The notes beneath the pieces are model-generated. The model did not search any database, was not told the origin of the DNA, and was given only the letters and a program-made list of their open reading frames with translations. A DNA stretch of 64,000 bases, taken from contig PAVS01000019.1 in assembly GCA_002713145.1 (NCBI GenBank), positions 1 to 64,000 of the forward strand, read 5' to 3'. This document shows, in pieces, positions 1 to 7,277 of the stretch; position 1 is the first letter of the stretch; each line of letters starts with the position of its first letter. The DNA is from Halobacteriovoraceae bacterium. Its GTDB lineage: Bacteria > Bdellovibrionota > Bacteriovoracia > Bacteriovoracales > Bacteriovoracaceae. The translations under genes were made by a program, and so were the position numbers.

Positions 1-53
1 ACTCGAAGAAAATATAGCCACAAAAAGAGGGCCGTATGATGCAGACGGTAGGA

Positions 54-92
54 CATAATCGCTGAAAAATTAACACGTCATAATCGCTGAAA
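54..92. repeat. 14-bp direct repeat upstream of first gene
   Basis: The 14-base word CATAATCGCTGAAA occurs at 54-67 and again at 79-92, so the copies start 25 bases apart. They lie about 110 bases before the first gene. The spacing is close to two and a half helical turns. The role is unknown; it could be a regulator-binding pair or the remnant of something left of the window. Confidence 0.4.
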
Positions 93-202
93 GACAACAC
101 TCGATTCACAAATTGTCTAAGTTTTAGACACCTCAGAGAAGATATTTCAAGTGCCCTTATAAAATCTAGTATTTATGTGAAAATAGCTTTAAAAGGAGCT
201 TT

Positions 203-802
203 ATGCGTATTTTGTTGTCTTTGGGACTCATATGTTTATTTATAAGTGTAAATGCGAATGCTTCTGCTCTCGATTTGGTCAGAGGTAAGGGCTTATTAAA
301 AAGAGACACAAATTTAGATCGTATGAGCCTAAGTAATATCGGCTCAAGAAACTATAAAATAGAACTCACTTATAGAGACTTTCTGGGATACCCCCATCTT
401 TGTGAGATCTTTACCATGGGTTTTACCGCCCAAGAAAAGAGCGTTCTAGGCATTATTGGAAGTAAGCAAGTCGGCTCGATTAAAATAGGTCCTCATCGAG
501 ATTCGATTGATACTTTTCATAATATTGTTCTGAGAGATAAAAAAGTTCATGTGGCCAATAGATCAAGATCGGATTTCACCGCTGCTTACAACACAGTTAG
601 AAAAATTGGACAAAGGTATGTGAGGTCACAAGGTCTTCGCTCAGACGACGAGTTCGAAATTGAGTTTTCCTTGGATCACTATCGTGAAAGAGATAATGAG
701 CTTGAAGCGGCACAAATTTTGAAAGTTCTAGGCTATGGAAATACAACGAGGGGTTTAAATAATTTAAAGCTCCTTATTAAAAATTGCAAAAGATTTGATT
801 AG
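203..802 (+). CDS. Secreted protein of unknown function, 199 aa
   Basis: I do not recognise this family. The ATG at 203 follows a good ribosome site (AAGGAG, 193-198). Residues 1-21 form a signal peptide ending in an Ala-rich cleavage site (NANA/SA). The mature protein is polar and basic, with two cysteines that could form one disulfide. It is the first of three small secreted proteins read in the same direction with gaps of only 1-9 bases, so they are very probably one operon. A periplasmic or released product is inferred from the signal peptide only. Confidence 0.7.
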   Translation: MRILLSLGLICLFISVNANASALDLVRGKGLLKRDTNLDRMSLSNIGSRNYKIELTYRDFLGYPHLCEIFTMGFTAQEKSVLGIIGSKQVGSIKIGPHRDSIDTFHNIVLRDKKVHVANRSRSDFTAAYNTVRKIGQRYVRSQGLRSDDEFEIEFSLDHYRERDNELEAAQILKVLGYGNTTRGLNNLKLLIKNCKRFD

Positions 803-811
803 GAAGTGAAT

Positions 812-1255
812 ATGAAGAAATTAGTTTTTATCCTGTGTTTAAATATCATGGCTGCCCATGCAACTCATCAAACGATTGATCACATCCCTGTGACGGCAGA
901 GTCAGTGTGCAATCAAGCTCAGAAAAAACTAAGTGCAAAATTAGAAAACATTCAAAAAGCTGGTTTATTGGCCACTAAGGAAGAGGTTAAAAAATCATGT
1001 TTGAATATTGTAGACTCTGCTTATGAACTTACCGATGCCGCCTATGCTTTAAGCCAGGCAACCAGCAATAAAAAATTAACGACAAACTGTCTGAGTCAAA
1101 TGCGAGAGGATATTCTTGCCAGCACGAAAAAAGTTTATCATTTTGAGCGACGCTGTCAGCAAATTCTAGAAGAACAAGCACAATTGAAGCAGTTTCAACA
1201 TGTGTCTCAACTTGTGGGGTTAAAAAATCAGATCACCAGTGTAAAAAGGAAATAA
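812..1255 (+). CDS. Small secreted helical protein with four cysteines
   Basis: The reading frame opens at a GTG at 806, but AGGAAG at 801-806 sits at the right distance from the ATG at 812, which I take as the start (147 aa). Residues 1-18 are a signal peptide (AHA/TH). The mature part is mostly charged helix with four cysteines, enough for two disulfides in the periplasm. It lies 9 bases after the preceding gene and 1 base before the next. No family recognised. Confidence 0.65.
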   Translation: MKKLVFILCLNIMAAHATHQTIDHIPVTAESVCNQAQKKLSAKLENIQKAGLLATKEEVKKSCLNIVDSAYELTDAAYALSQATSNKKLTTNCLSQMREDILASTKKVYHFERRCQQILEEQAQLKQFQHVSQLVGLKNQITSVKRK

Positions 1256-1256
1256 T

Positions 1257-1634
1257 ATGAAAAAGTTTGGATTAATAGTCTTATGTCTCTTATTCTGCAC
1301 CACTTTATATGCTCGTAGAGAGCGAGCGGATTATTATTCGATACTTGATTGCATGGATGATGCCACCAGCTCTTATGGACTGGACATGACTCAGTCTGCG
1401 GCGATTCGCTATTGTAAAAATAAGAGAATTAAATTTTTCTCTGTTAGAGACTGTGTGGCCGAAGCCTATAGTTCAGAAGGTTTTGATATGACTCGCTATT
1501 CGGCTCGCAATTATTGTCGAGCTCAAAGAATTAAGTATTACTCACTTATTGATTGTATGGAAGATGCCTATAGTTCTGATGGCCTAGATATGACCAGAAG
1601 TGCAGCCAGACGCTATTGTCGCCAGAAAGTTTAA
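1257..1634 (+). CDS. Secreted protein made of three 34-residue Cys repeats
   Basis: Residues 1-19 are a signal peptide. The rest is almost entirely three tandem repeats starting near residues 26, 60 and 94. Each carries a DC motif (Cys32, Cys66, Cys100), a core like SSxG(L/F)DMT, and a closing RYC or NYC (Cys53, Cys87, Cys121). Each unit thus has two cysteines 21 residues apart, probably one disulfide per unit. AAAAAGGAA just before ATG 1257 is the ribosome site. It is the last gene of the operon that starts at 203. Function unknown; the repeat form suggests binding or a structural role rather than catalysis. Confidence 0.7.
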   Translation: MKKFGLIVLCLLFCTTLYARRERADYYSILDCMDDATSSYGLDMTQSAAIRYCKNKRIKFFSVRDCVAEAYSSEGFDMTRYSARNYCRAQRIKYYSLIDCMEDAYSSDGLDMTRSAARRYCRQKV

Positions 1635-1664
1635 TAAATTCAAGTATCTAACTTCATAATTTAG

Positions 1665-1687
1665 CAAATGGTAAATTTTACCATTTG
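1665..1687. promoter_or_regulatory. Near-perfect 23-bp palindrome, operator or weak terminator
   Basis: CAAATGGTAAA and TTTACCATTTG are exact inverted copies around a single central T. The site lies 31 bases after the stop of the Cys-repeat gene and about 80 bases before the next start. There is no T-run after the stem, so a repressor-binding operator for the gene at 1769 is at least as likely as a terminator. Confidence 0.45.
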
Positions 1688-1768
1688 TTAAATCTTTTAT
1701 TGTTTCCCATCTCATTCTCCCTTATAAAGCCTCATCAACAAAACATGCTTTTCACAAGGAGAAGAAAT

Positions 1769-2224
1769 ATGAAAAAACTATTCTTATCACTCATGCTTGT
1801 TTTATCAATCTCTACCACCATGCCTAGAGCGAATGCCGCTATCGGTTTAGCTACAGGAAACGCTGGTCTAGCCATTGCGGGCTTAGGTGTCTTTGCAACA
1901 GGACAATTGTTTTCTGCAACAGTCTACGACGGTGGTTTTATGGCCAAGCTTGGACTTATCTGGGGTGTGGTTATGCTAGATGGTGAAGAGCAAGAAGTTC
2001 AGTTTAATACAATTACTGATTCAGAAGCATTGGAACTTGGTATGACTGAAGCTGAGTTCCATGCTTATAATGAAAATATTGATCAACTCAGTTTAGTGGC
2101 CAACGAAATTGCGACAGAGTTAGAAGAGGATTCAACCCTAGAAGATTCAAAAATTCTTTGGAATACTTACTCTGAATTTTTAGATGCAGATGCTTATTCT
2201 GCTGCTCAAAAACTTATTCAATAA
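1769..2224 (+). CDS. Secreted protein with Gly/Ala-rich hydrophobic segment
   Basis: The frame is open from 1685, but AAGGAGAAG at 1756-1764 places the start at ATG 1769, giving 151 aa with a clear signal peptide (residues 1-23, cut after NANA). The mature N-terminus (about 24-70) is unusually rich in Gly, Ala and Leu and could insert in a membrane or form a pore or oligomer. The C-terminal half is acidic and helical. It is probably transcribed alone, from beyond the palindrome at 1665-1687, and ends at a hairpin terminator. No family recognised. Confidence 0.65.
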   Translation: MKKLFLSLMLVLSISTTMPRANAAIGLATGNAGLAIAGLGVFATGQLFSATVYDGGFMAKLGLIWGVVMLDGEEQEVQFNTITDSEALELGMTEAEFHAYNENIDQLSLVANEIATELEEDSTLEDSKILWNTYSEFLDADAYSAAQKLIQ

Positions 2225-2231
2225 TTAAATA

Positions 2232-2268
2232 GGCCTGTCGATCGATTGGATTTACAGGCCATTCATTT
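2232..2268 (+). terminator. Hairpin terminator
   Basis: GGCCTGT (2232-2238) pairs with ACAGGCC (2254-2260), followed by a T-rich tail. It lies 8 bases after the stop of the secreted protein gene and between convergent genes. Confidence 0.6.
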
Positions 2269-2284
2269 TTAAAAGTTTAATATT

Positions 2285-3259
2285 TTAAAGCGCAACTGTC
2301 CCACCAACAAGACTCGCAAGTCCAAGCATTCCAGTTCCTTTCACTTTTACATAGAGATTTCGATCGTGGTTTAGATTGCCATCAATTCCATTAGGCAGGA
2401 GAACACCTTCGGTTACTTTTCCTCCAATTCCCATGGATCCCGTAGTCATTCTAAAGCCATCAATCTTAAAGTAAACCGGAGCTTGATCTTCGCTATAGCT
2501 ACGGCTTTGGACATAGTTCATCGTTTCAGTTTTAGAGGTGGGATGAAAACCAGGTAAGCTTTGCAGTGGCTGTGAACGAACGTCTTCAATTAAGTCTAAA
2601 ACACGCTCATCTCTTGGTTTACCATTGCGATCTGTTTCGTTGTCGTGAAACATAATATCGGCACCGTCATCAATGGTGAGGTTGGCCACATTCATTCCAG
2701 CAGACATACCTCCTGGTAAAGCAAGCGCGGCGAGATCAATTTTCATTTTCTTGCCCCCTACATTATTGAGTTTTATTTGTGGCTCACCTTTATATTTTCC
2801 GCTTCTAATATGGGAAATTTCAACTGATTCCACTTGTTCTAAAATGGCGTTAACTAAGGCTCCATTTCCTGGAGGCAGCATTTGAGTAAAATCCGCTTCT
2901 CCATAAATACTGGCACTAAAAGCATTTAGCACTTCTACAACGGTATCTCTTGAGAGTTCAAGATGATTTCCGTCAGCTGTGTCAGCAAGAGTGGCGATGG
3001 TATGCATAAGCTTTATCGGCACGGACATGTACTGCCCTGGCTGAATATTTTGCATGAACTCAATGAACTCAATATATCTTTCTCGATTGCGAGTTGCCGC
3101 TAAGTAGAGGGGCTCATTTATTTGTTGGATATTTTTCCAAAGATCTTCTACTTCTCCAATTGAGCTATTATCAAGTTGGTTAAAGCAATCGACTTCTTGA
3201 GCGAAGACGGTGTTTAGACTTAATAGCAGACAGACCGTGAATAAGAATAGATTTTTCAT
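2285..3259 (-). CDS. Exported protein of unknown function, 324 aa
   Basis: The open frame reaches 3316, but the ATG at 3259 has a GGGG ribosome site 7 bases upstream and gives a clean signal peptide (residues 1-21, VFA/QE), so I start there. The protein is mixed alpha/beta with many Gly and Asn in the C-terminal third (repeated GxGG, VKVKG). It has no cysteine pair and no recognisable catalytic motif. It stands alone, convergent with the gene before it. A periplasmic or secreted location is inferred. Confidence 0.65.
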   Translation of the reverse strand: MKNLFLFTVCLLLSLNTVFAQEVDCFNQLDNSSIGEVEDLWKNIQQINEPLYLAATRNRERYIEFIEFMQNIQPGQYMSVPIKLMHTIATLADTADGNHLELSRDTVVEVLNAFSASIYGEADFTQMLPPGNGALVNAILEQVESVEISHIRSGKYKGEPQIKLNNVGGKKMKIDLAALALPGGMSAGMNVANLTIDDGADIMFHDNETDRNGKPRDERVLDLIEDVRSQPLQSLPGFHPTSKTETMNYVQSRSYSEDQAPVYFKIDGFRMTTGSMGIGGKVTEGVLLPNGIDGNLNHDRNLYVKVKGTGMLGLASLVGGTVAL

Positions 3260-3370
3260 TTTGCATCCCCTGTAAATTAAATTTAGATAGATAGAGAGAT
3301 GCACAGAGTGTGCCAAAAGAAGAATATAAATCTGAGGGTTTAGCTCTATAAAATTGATTAAATTTTAGTC

Positions 3371-3551
3371 AGGTACGCGCGACCTTTTGGTAAAAACAAT
3401 AAGTTAATATGAATTGGGATTAATTGAGATATATAAGTTTAGTTTTATTGAACCATACGAGCAAAAACCTTCTTATTTTACTTACTCAGTGAATATTTCT
3501 CTTATTTTAATTAGTTAAAATATGGAATTTACGAAAAGGTCGCGCGTACCT
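3371..3551. mobile_element. Gene-less RAYT-related element A, 181 bp
   Basis: The element begins AGGTACGCGCGA (3371-3382) and ends with the exact inverted copy TCGCGCGTACCT (3540-3551). The outer 13 bases (GGTACGCGCGACC) fold as an imperfect palindrome with one bulged A, the kind of hairpin Y1 transposases recognise. It contains no gene. Its left part has patches like the left end of the transposase-bearing element at 5465 (ATTGGGATTA, then TTTATTGAAC), which in that element encode the transposase C-terminus. I read it as an internally deleted derivative moved by the neighbouring transposase. It fills most of the gap 3260-3586. Confidence 0.7.
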
Positions 3552-3586
3552 TCAACATTATTCGCTTATTTACCGATAAACTTCCC

Positions 3587-4447
3587 ATGAAGAAGTTCGT
3601 CGCCTTTTATTTTATCTTGATTCAAGTTGCAATGGCTGGCGAAGTTCGAATTAGACGTGAAGCGAGTAATTTTGAAGACCAAATAAAACAGGTGATAAGA
3701 TTTCTTGGACAAGATAATCATAATCTCACAGGAATACATCGCAATATAACCTGCAACGAAGATTTTAATCAAATCAAAATTAAAAACTGCGGCGATAATT
3801 ACTTAGAAGTTTTTGAAAACTACACTTTAGCCCGGGAATACTTATTTAAGTTAATGAATGAGGTTGAAAACTACCCCGTTCGAGATAATTACGAAAGAAT
3901 TTTTACCAGGCAAGTTCTAGATAAACTTTATTGCATGGAAAATAAGCTCAACGATGTTAAGTACGACTGCTCTCATAGTAGTACTTGTTTTGAAGGAGCA
4001 AATAGAATGGCTCATGCAAATATACCTATTGGTTTAAACTTTTGGACTGATGATAAGATAAATATCTGCCCTCGTTATTTTAATGGTGAGGGAATCAATG
4101 ATATCAACAGGGCAGCAACACTTGTACATGAAGCAAGCCACTATTGCGGAACAGATGATCTCTATGGGATGGGACACGCGGGAATGACCGAGGCAGGTTA
4201 TGCTGCACTTGATATTCCAGCTCAGGCCAATGGAGTCGATACCAGGATCAATAATGCGGACAACTATGAAGTTTGGGCCGTGGGGGGATTTTGTATTCCT
4301 GGGCGAAATTGCGATCAACCCCGCAACAGAAATAATTCTACAGCTGGTGGTTCCCCGCAACTGGCTCCTGAATCCTTACTCCCTTCAGCTTATCAGCAAC
4401 CTCAGTCAAATCAACAGAATTTCGAAGACGCATTTAGCGATTTTTAG
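3587..4447 (+). CDS. Secreted aspzincin-like (M35-type) zinc metallopeptidase
   Basis: A 286-residue protein with signal peptide (1-17, MA/GE). HEASH at 181-185 is the HExxH zinc site. It is followed two residues later by GTDDLYG (188-194), the GTxD(x)YG signature in which Asp is the third zinc ligand in aspzincins (deuterolysin and Lys-specific peptidases). A second family marker, NADNYE, is at 223-228. Eight or so cysteines suggest disulfides and an extracellular site of action. The tail after 245 is Asn/Gln/Ser rich. No strong ribosome site precedes the ATG. Its TAG stop overlaps the left end of element B, and element A ends 35 bases before its start. Confidence 0.75.
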   Translation: MKKFVAFYFILIQVAMAGEVRIRREASNFEDQIKQVIRFLGQDNHNLTGIHRNITCNEDFNQIKIKNCGDNYLEVFENYTLAREYLFKLMNEVENYPVRDNYERIFTRQVLDKLYCMENKLNDVKYDCSHSSTCFEGANRMAHANIPIGLNFWTDDKINICPRYFNGEGINDINRAATLVHEASHYCGTDDLYGMGHAGMTEAGYAALDIPAQANGVDTRINNADNYEVWAVGGFCIPGRNCDQPRNRNNSTAGGSPQLAPESLLPSAYQQPQSNQQNFEDAFSDF

Positions 4448-4658
4448 GTACGCGCGATTTTTTCGTAATTATAATCTGTTACAACTTATTTTCTATAAGT
4501 TTAGTTTTTTTTTGCTAATTCATTTGGTTGTGGGGGCGTAAAAAATTATCTTTGAGTCCTTTTAATTGCGTAGAAATTATTTATGACGTTTTTTATAATG
4601 TGTTTTTCATCTCGAGATAAGATAAAGTCTTGATTTAACGAAAAGGTCGCGCGTACCT
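4446..4658. mobile_element. Gene-less RAYT-related element B, 213 bp
   Basis: It has the same 12-bp ends as elements A and C: AGGTACGCGCGA (4446-4457) and TCGCGCGTACCT (4647-4658). The right 20 bases, CGAAAAGGTCGCGCGTACCT, are identical in all three elements. The inside is AT-rich with no gene. A patch near 4545-4570 (TTTGAGTCCTTTT) resembles the CTTGAGCCCTTTCC of element C, which there is transposase coding sequence. This points to an old internally deleted copy. The first two bases form part of the stop codon of the upstream protease gene. Confidence 0.7.
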
Positions 4659-4734
4659 GTAGAAAAATCTAACAGGTATGTAAATTGCACTCCTTGCCTA
4701 AAAACCGCCTAGGATTAAATGTAAAATAATTGAA

Positions 4735-5466
4735 ATGAATAAAAGCTTTAGATATTTCTACTTTCTGATTCTCCTTTTCAGCGCCCATAGCTTTGCGCTC
4801 ACCCCTTATATTGCTAGCGATAGTGAATGTTCTCATCGCTTAAGGTTGGATCATTTTGTTTTAGAACCTACTATTTTTAATAAGACTCCTTTTGAGGTGA
4901 AGACCTATCAGGTCATGTATAAAATGCAAGATGAGTTGGATTCGTTGATAGCTCAACTCATTTCAAATGGTGATCGAGAGCTTAGAAAAAATAAAAAAGT
5001 TTGCCTTGGCATTTTTGGGGGAGACAATTCCAATAGGGCTTACGCCAATGGTTACTACGCTATAGCTTATGGGGCTAATCTTTTAAAAAATTTCAAAACA
5101 AACTATCAATATGGAGATGATGTTTTCTATATCATTCTCTTTCACGAATTCGCTCACACCCTTCAGTATCTTTATGGAGAAAATGCGGGAGTAGGAGCAA
5201 GCTTACATGAACAAAAACTTGCTGAGTTGCAAGCGGATTGCATGAGCGCCGTGTTTATGAAAATGCAAAACCGTTATCATTCTCAAACAAAAAATGCTTT
5301 CGCTGAATTTACCAGAAGGTTTGGAGCGCTCAAAAGTAACACCGGGTACGGAACTCGCAGTGAGAGATTTGCAGCGGCTGAGCATGGGCGAGAGCAATAT
5401 GAAAAATATTCGCGGCAGGGAGTGAGGATAAATTCTCAGTTTATTTTTGATAATATTTGTAACTAG
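4735..5466 (+). CDS. Secreted neutral zinc metallopeptidase-like protein
   Basis: A 243-residue protein with signal peptide (about 1-21). HEFAH at 137-141 is the zinc site, and ELQADC at 164-169 supplies the third ligand Glu. The pairing HEFxHxxQ plus ELQADC, and the later YGTRSERFAAAEHG, match the layout of the putative neutral zinc metallopeptidase family (YpfJ-like, PF04228). It is unrelated to the aspzincin upstream despite the similar position between mobile elements. The start lies 77 bases after element B, and the TAG stop uses the first two bases of element C. No clear ribosome site is seen. Substrate unknown. Confidence 0.7.
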   Translation: MNKSFRYFYFLILLFSAHSFALTPYIASDSECSHRLRLDHFVLEPTIFNKTPFEVKTYQVMYKMQDELDSLIAQLISNGDRELRKNKKVCLGIFGGDNSNRAYANGYYAIAYGANLLKNFKTNYQYGDDVFYIILFHEFAHTLQYLYGENAGVGASLHEQKLAELQADCMSAVFMKMQNRYHSQTKNAFAEFTRRFGALKSNTGYGTRSERFAAAEHGREQYEKYSRQGVRINSQFIFDNICN

Positions 5467-6237
5467 GTACGCGCGACTTTTTCGAAAATACAATGTCTTA
5501 TAATTTGGGATTAGATAGTTTCACTTTATTGAACTTGCTCATTTTATTATGCGGTTTGAAAAAGTTGTGCTTGAGCCCTTTCCTTATAATATTATCAAAG
5601 TCATCTCCATACTGCTTAATCAGCCAATGCCTTTCTTTCTGCCAATTAAAATGAGGCTTACAATTTAATTTTTTACATTCAAAACGTGAAAAATGTAGTG
5701 ATGAGTATGGATAATGAAGCATATCATCTACGATATTTGCTCTTATAGGATTTTGAAAAATATATCTGTATACATTGAGCAGATAATTGTTGTTGTCTAC
5801 AATGGTCCATTTATAGCGATTACTGAATTTATGATTAATCACTCCTGAATGTTTCTTTATGAGCTCACTAAGTTTCTTGTTAAATAACATCATAAATTTA
5901 TCGATGTCTTCGTTAGGAGTGCTTATGAGGAGATGATAATGATTGCTCATCAAAACATAGCTGTGGATAGTAGCAGGATATTTGGAATTCGCGTATAGGA
6001 TCGATTCTTTAGAATAATCCCATACATCGCAGAGAGGTATTTTAGACCATTCTTTGTTATTGGTTCTGGTGGTTACATGATAGGGAAAAGAGGACTGTCT
6101 TATAAGTTTTTTTCTAGGCATTGGATTGTTTTAATTCTTAGCTATCGAAGTTGGAACGATTTATACCGAGTTTAAAAAGACAATTTCATAATGGAAGAAG
6201 GTAAATCTCTGAATTTTCGAAAAGGTCGCGCGTACCT
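5465..6237. mobile_element. RAYT/IS200-like element C with Y1 transposase
   Basis: A 773-bp unit bounded by AGGTACGCGCGA (5465-5476) and TCGCGCGTACCT (6226-6237). It encloses one transposase gene on the minus strand. Each end can fold into an imperfect hairpin, as expected for subterminal recognition by a Y1 transposase. No target-site duplication is evident, which fits this single-strand mechanism. The ends match elements A and B, so C is the likely source of mobility for all three. A partial end word (ACGTACCTTTAA) is repeated just outside at 6240-6252. Confidence 0.8.
5498..6121 (-). CDS. REP-associated Y1 (HUH) transposase, RAYT family
   Basis: A 207-residue protein of the IS200/RAYT Y1 class, which cuts and joins single-stranded DNA at hairpins. 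The HUH metal site is HYH (residues 61-63) inside LMSNHYHLLI. The catalytic Tyr region is NVYRYIFQNPIRANI (about 116-130), with Tyr118 or Tyr120 as candidates. The N-terminus, with a PYHVTTR segment, is typical. No RAYT-specific end domain can be judged by eye. The gene lies alone between the inverted ends of element C and looks intact. Its C-terminal coding region recurs in degenerate form in elements A and B. Confidence 0.85.
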   Translation of the reverse strand: MPRKKLIRQSSFPYHVTTRTNNKEWSKIPLCDVWDYSKESILYANSKYPATIHSYVLMSNHYHLLISTPNEDIDKFMMLFNKKLSELIKKHSGVINHKFSNRYKWTIVDNNNYLLNVYRYIFQNPIRANIVDDMLHYPYSSLHFSRFECKKLNCKPHFNWQKERHWLIKQYGDDFDNIIRKGLKHNFFKPHNKMSKFNKVKLSNPKL

Positions 6238-6250
6238 TTAACGTACCTTT

Positions 6251-6280
6251 AAAAAAAAACCATCCGCAAGGGATGGTTTT
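6251..6280 (-). terminator. Terminator of the CAU tRNA gene
   Basis: Read on the minus strand, ACCATCC pairs with GGATGGT around a 5-base loop and is followed by nine T. It lies just past the 3' end of the tRNA and just outside element C. Confidence 0.8.
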
Positions 6281-6287
6281 CATAAAA

Positions 6288-6364
6288 TGGTGGAGCATGC
6301 TGGACTTGAACCAGCGACCACCCGGTTATGAGCCGGGGGCTCTAACCAACTGAGCTAATGCTCC
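6288..6364 (-). tRNA. tRNA with CAU anticodon, probably tRNA-Ile2
   Basis: A full cloverleaf can be drawn: acceptor GGAGCAT/ATGCTCC, D arm GCTC...GAGC, anticodon stem CCCGG/CCGGG with loop CTCATAA, and encoded CCA. The CAU anticodon could mean Met, initiator or Ile2. The GGCTCATAACC anticodon arm and the GGTCGCTGGTTCAAGTCCAGC 3' half resemble tRNA-Ile2 (CAU made AUA-specific by lysidine) more than elongator Met. The 5' end lacks the C1-A72 mismatch of initiator tRNA. Confidence 0.85.
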
Positions 6365-6488
6365 TCAAGTCGTTAGGTTTGACATCATACAAAAACATCT
6401 AAGCTTTGAAAATCATAAAAATATTCATTTTATAAGTCCTATGATAGAACTGATTTTGGATTTTAGCATCTCGTCATAGGTAGGTTTT

Positions 6489-7277
6489 ATGGACTTTTAC
6501 AAATATTCTGGCTCCGGAAATGACTTTATTTTTATCAATAATATGCAGGGCGATAAAAATATTAGGCCAAGCCTAGTGGCGAGTTGGTGTCACCGCAGAG
6601 ACGGAATTGGGGCCGATGGGGTGATCATTATTGGAAAAAGTCAGAATTATGATTATACCATGAGAATTTTTAATGCGGACGGCTCTATGGCCGAGATGTG
6701 TGGCAATGCCTCTCGCTGTTCGGCTCATTTTGCCAAAAATATTCTTGGTTTAGGAAAAGATGAATATCAATTTGAAACCCTCAATGGCGTTTATCTCACG
6801 AGCCTAGTGGCCGAGAATGAAGTGAAAGTTAAAATGACAGAGCTCTATGATGTGGATGCGATCAACGTTAATGATCTCAGTGGCAAGCGGGCCCTTTATT
6901 TAAATACAGGTGTTCCTCATACAGTTATTCAGGTGAGCTCAGTTGAGGACGTGAATGTGCTTAGTCTTGGTCGTGCCATTCGAAATGATGTTCGTTTTCC
7001 TGGCGGCACCAATGTAGATTTTTTTGAAGTAATTGATCAAGATAGCCAAACCATTAAATTACGCGTCTATGAAAGAGGAGTGGAGAACGAAACCCTATGT
7101 TGTGGAACGGGGATCATGGCGACAGCAGTGGCCTGTGCGAAATTTTTTGGCTGGAGTGGTGAAGTCAAAGTGCATGTTCCGGGGGGGTTATTAAAAGCCA
7201 ACGTGGATCAAGATTTAAAAGAGCTTTTTTTTCAAGGCAAAATTCACCTTGTTTATCAAGGACAACTCAGTGAGTGA
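6489..7277 (+). CDS. dapF: Diaminopimelate epimerase
   Basis: Converts LL- to meso-diaminopimelate in the cytoplasm, the last-but-one step to lysine and the source of the peptidoglycan cross-linking residue. At 262 residues it has normal length. The two catalytic cysteines are present: Cys71 in EMCGNASRC and Cys205 in ETLCCGTG. Other family marks are GADGVIII (41-48), FNADGS (61-66) and ERGVENET. The usual Ala before the second catalytic Cys is itself a Cys. GGTAGG precedes the ATG. The end overlaps the next gene by 8 bases. Confidence 0.95.
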   Translation: MDFYKYSGSGNDFIFINNMQGDKNIRPSLVASWCHRRDGIGADGVIIIGKSQNYDYTMRIFNADGSMAEMCGNASRCSAHFAKNILGLGKDEYQFETLNGVYLTSLVAENEVKVKMTELYDVDAINVNDLSGKRALYLNTGVPHTVIQVSSVEDVNVLSLGRAIRNDVRFPGGTNVDFFEVIDQDSQTIKLRVYERGVENETLCCGTGIMATAVACAKFFGWSGEVKVHVPGGLLKANVDQDLKELFFQGKIHLVYQGQLSE

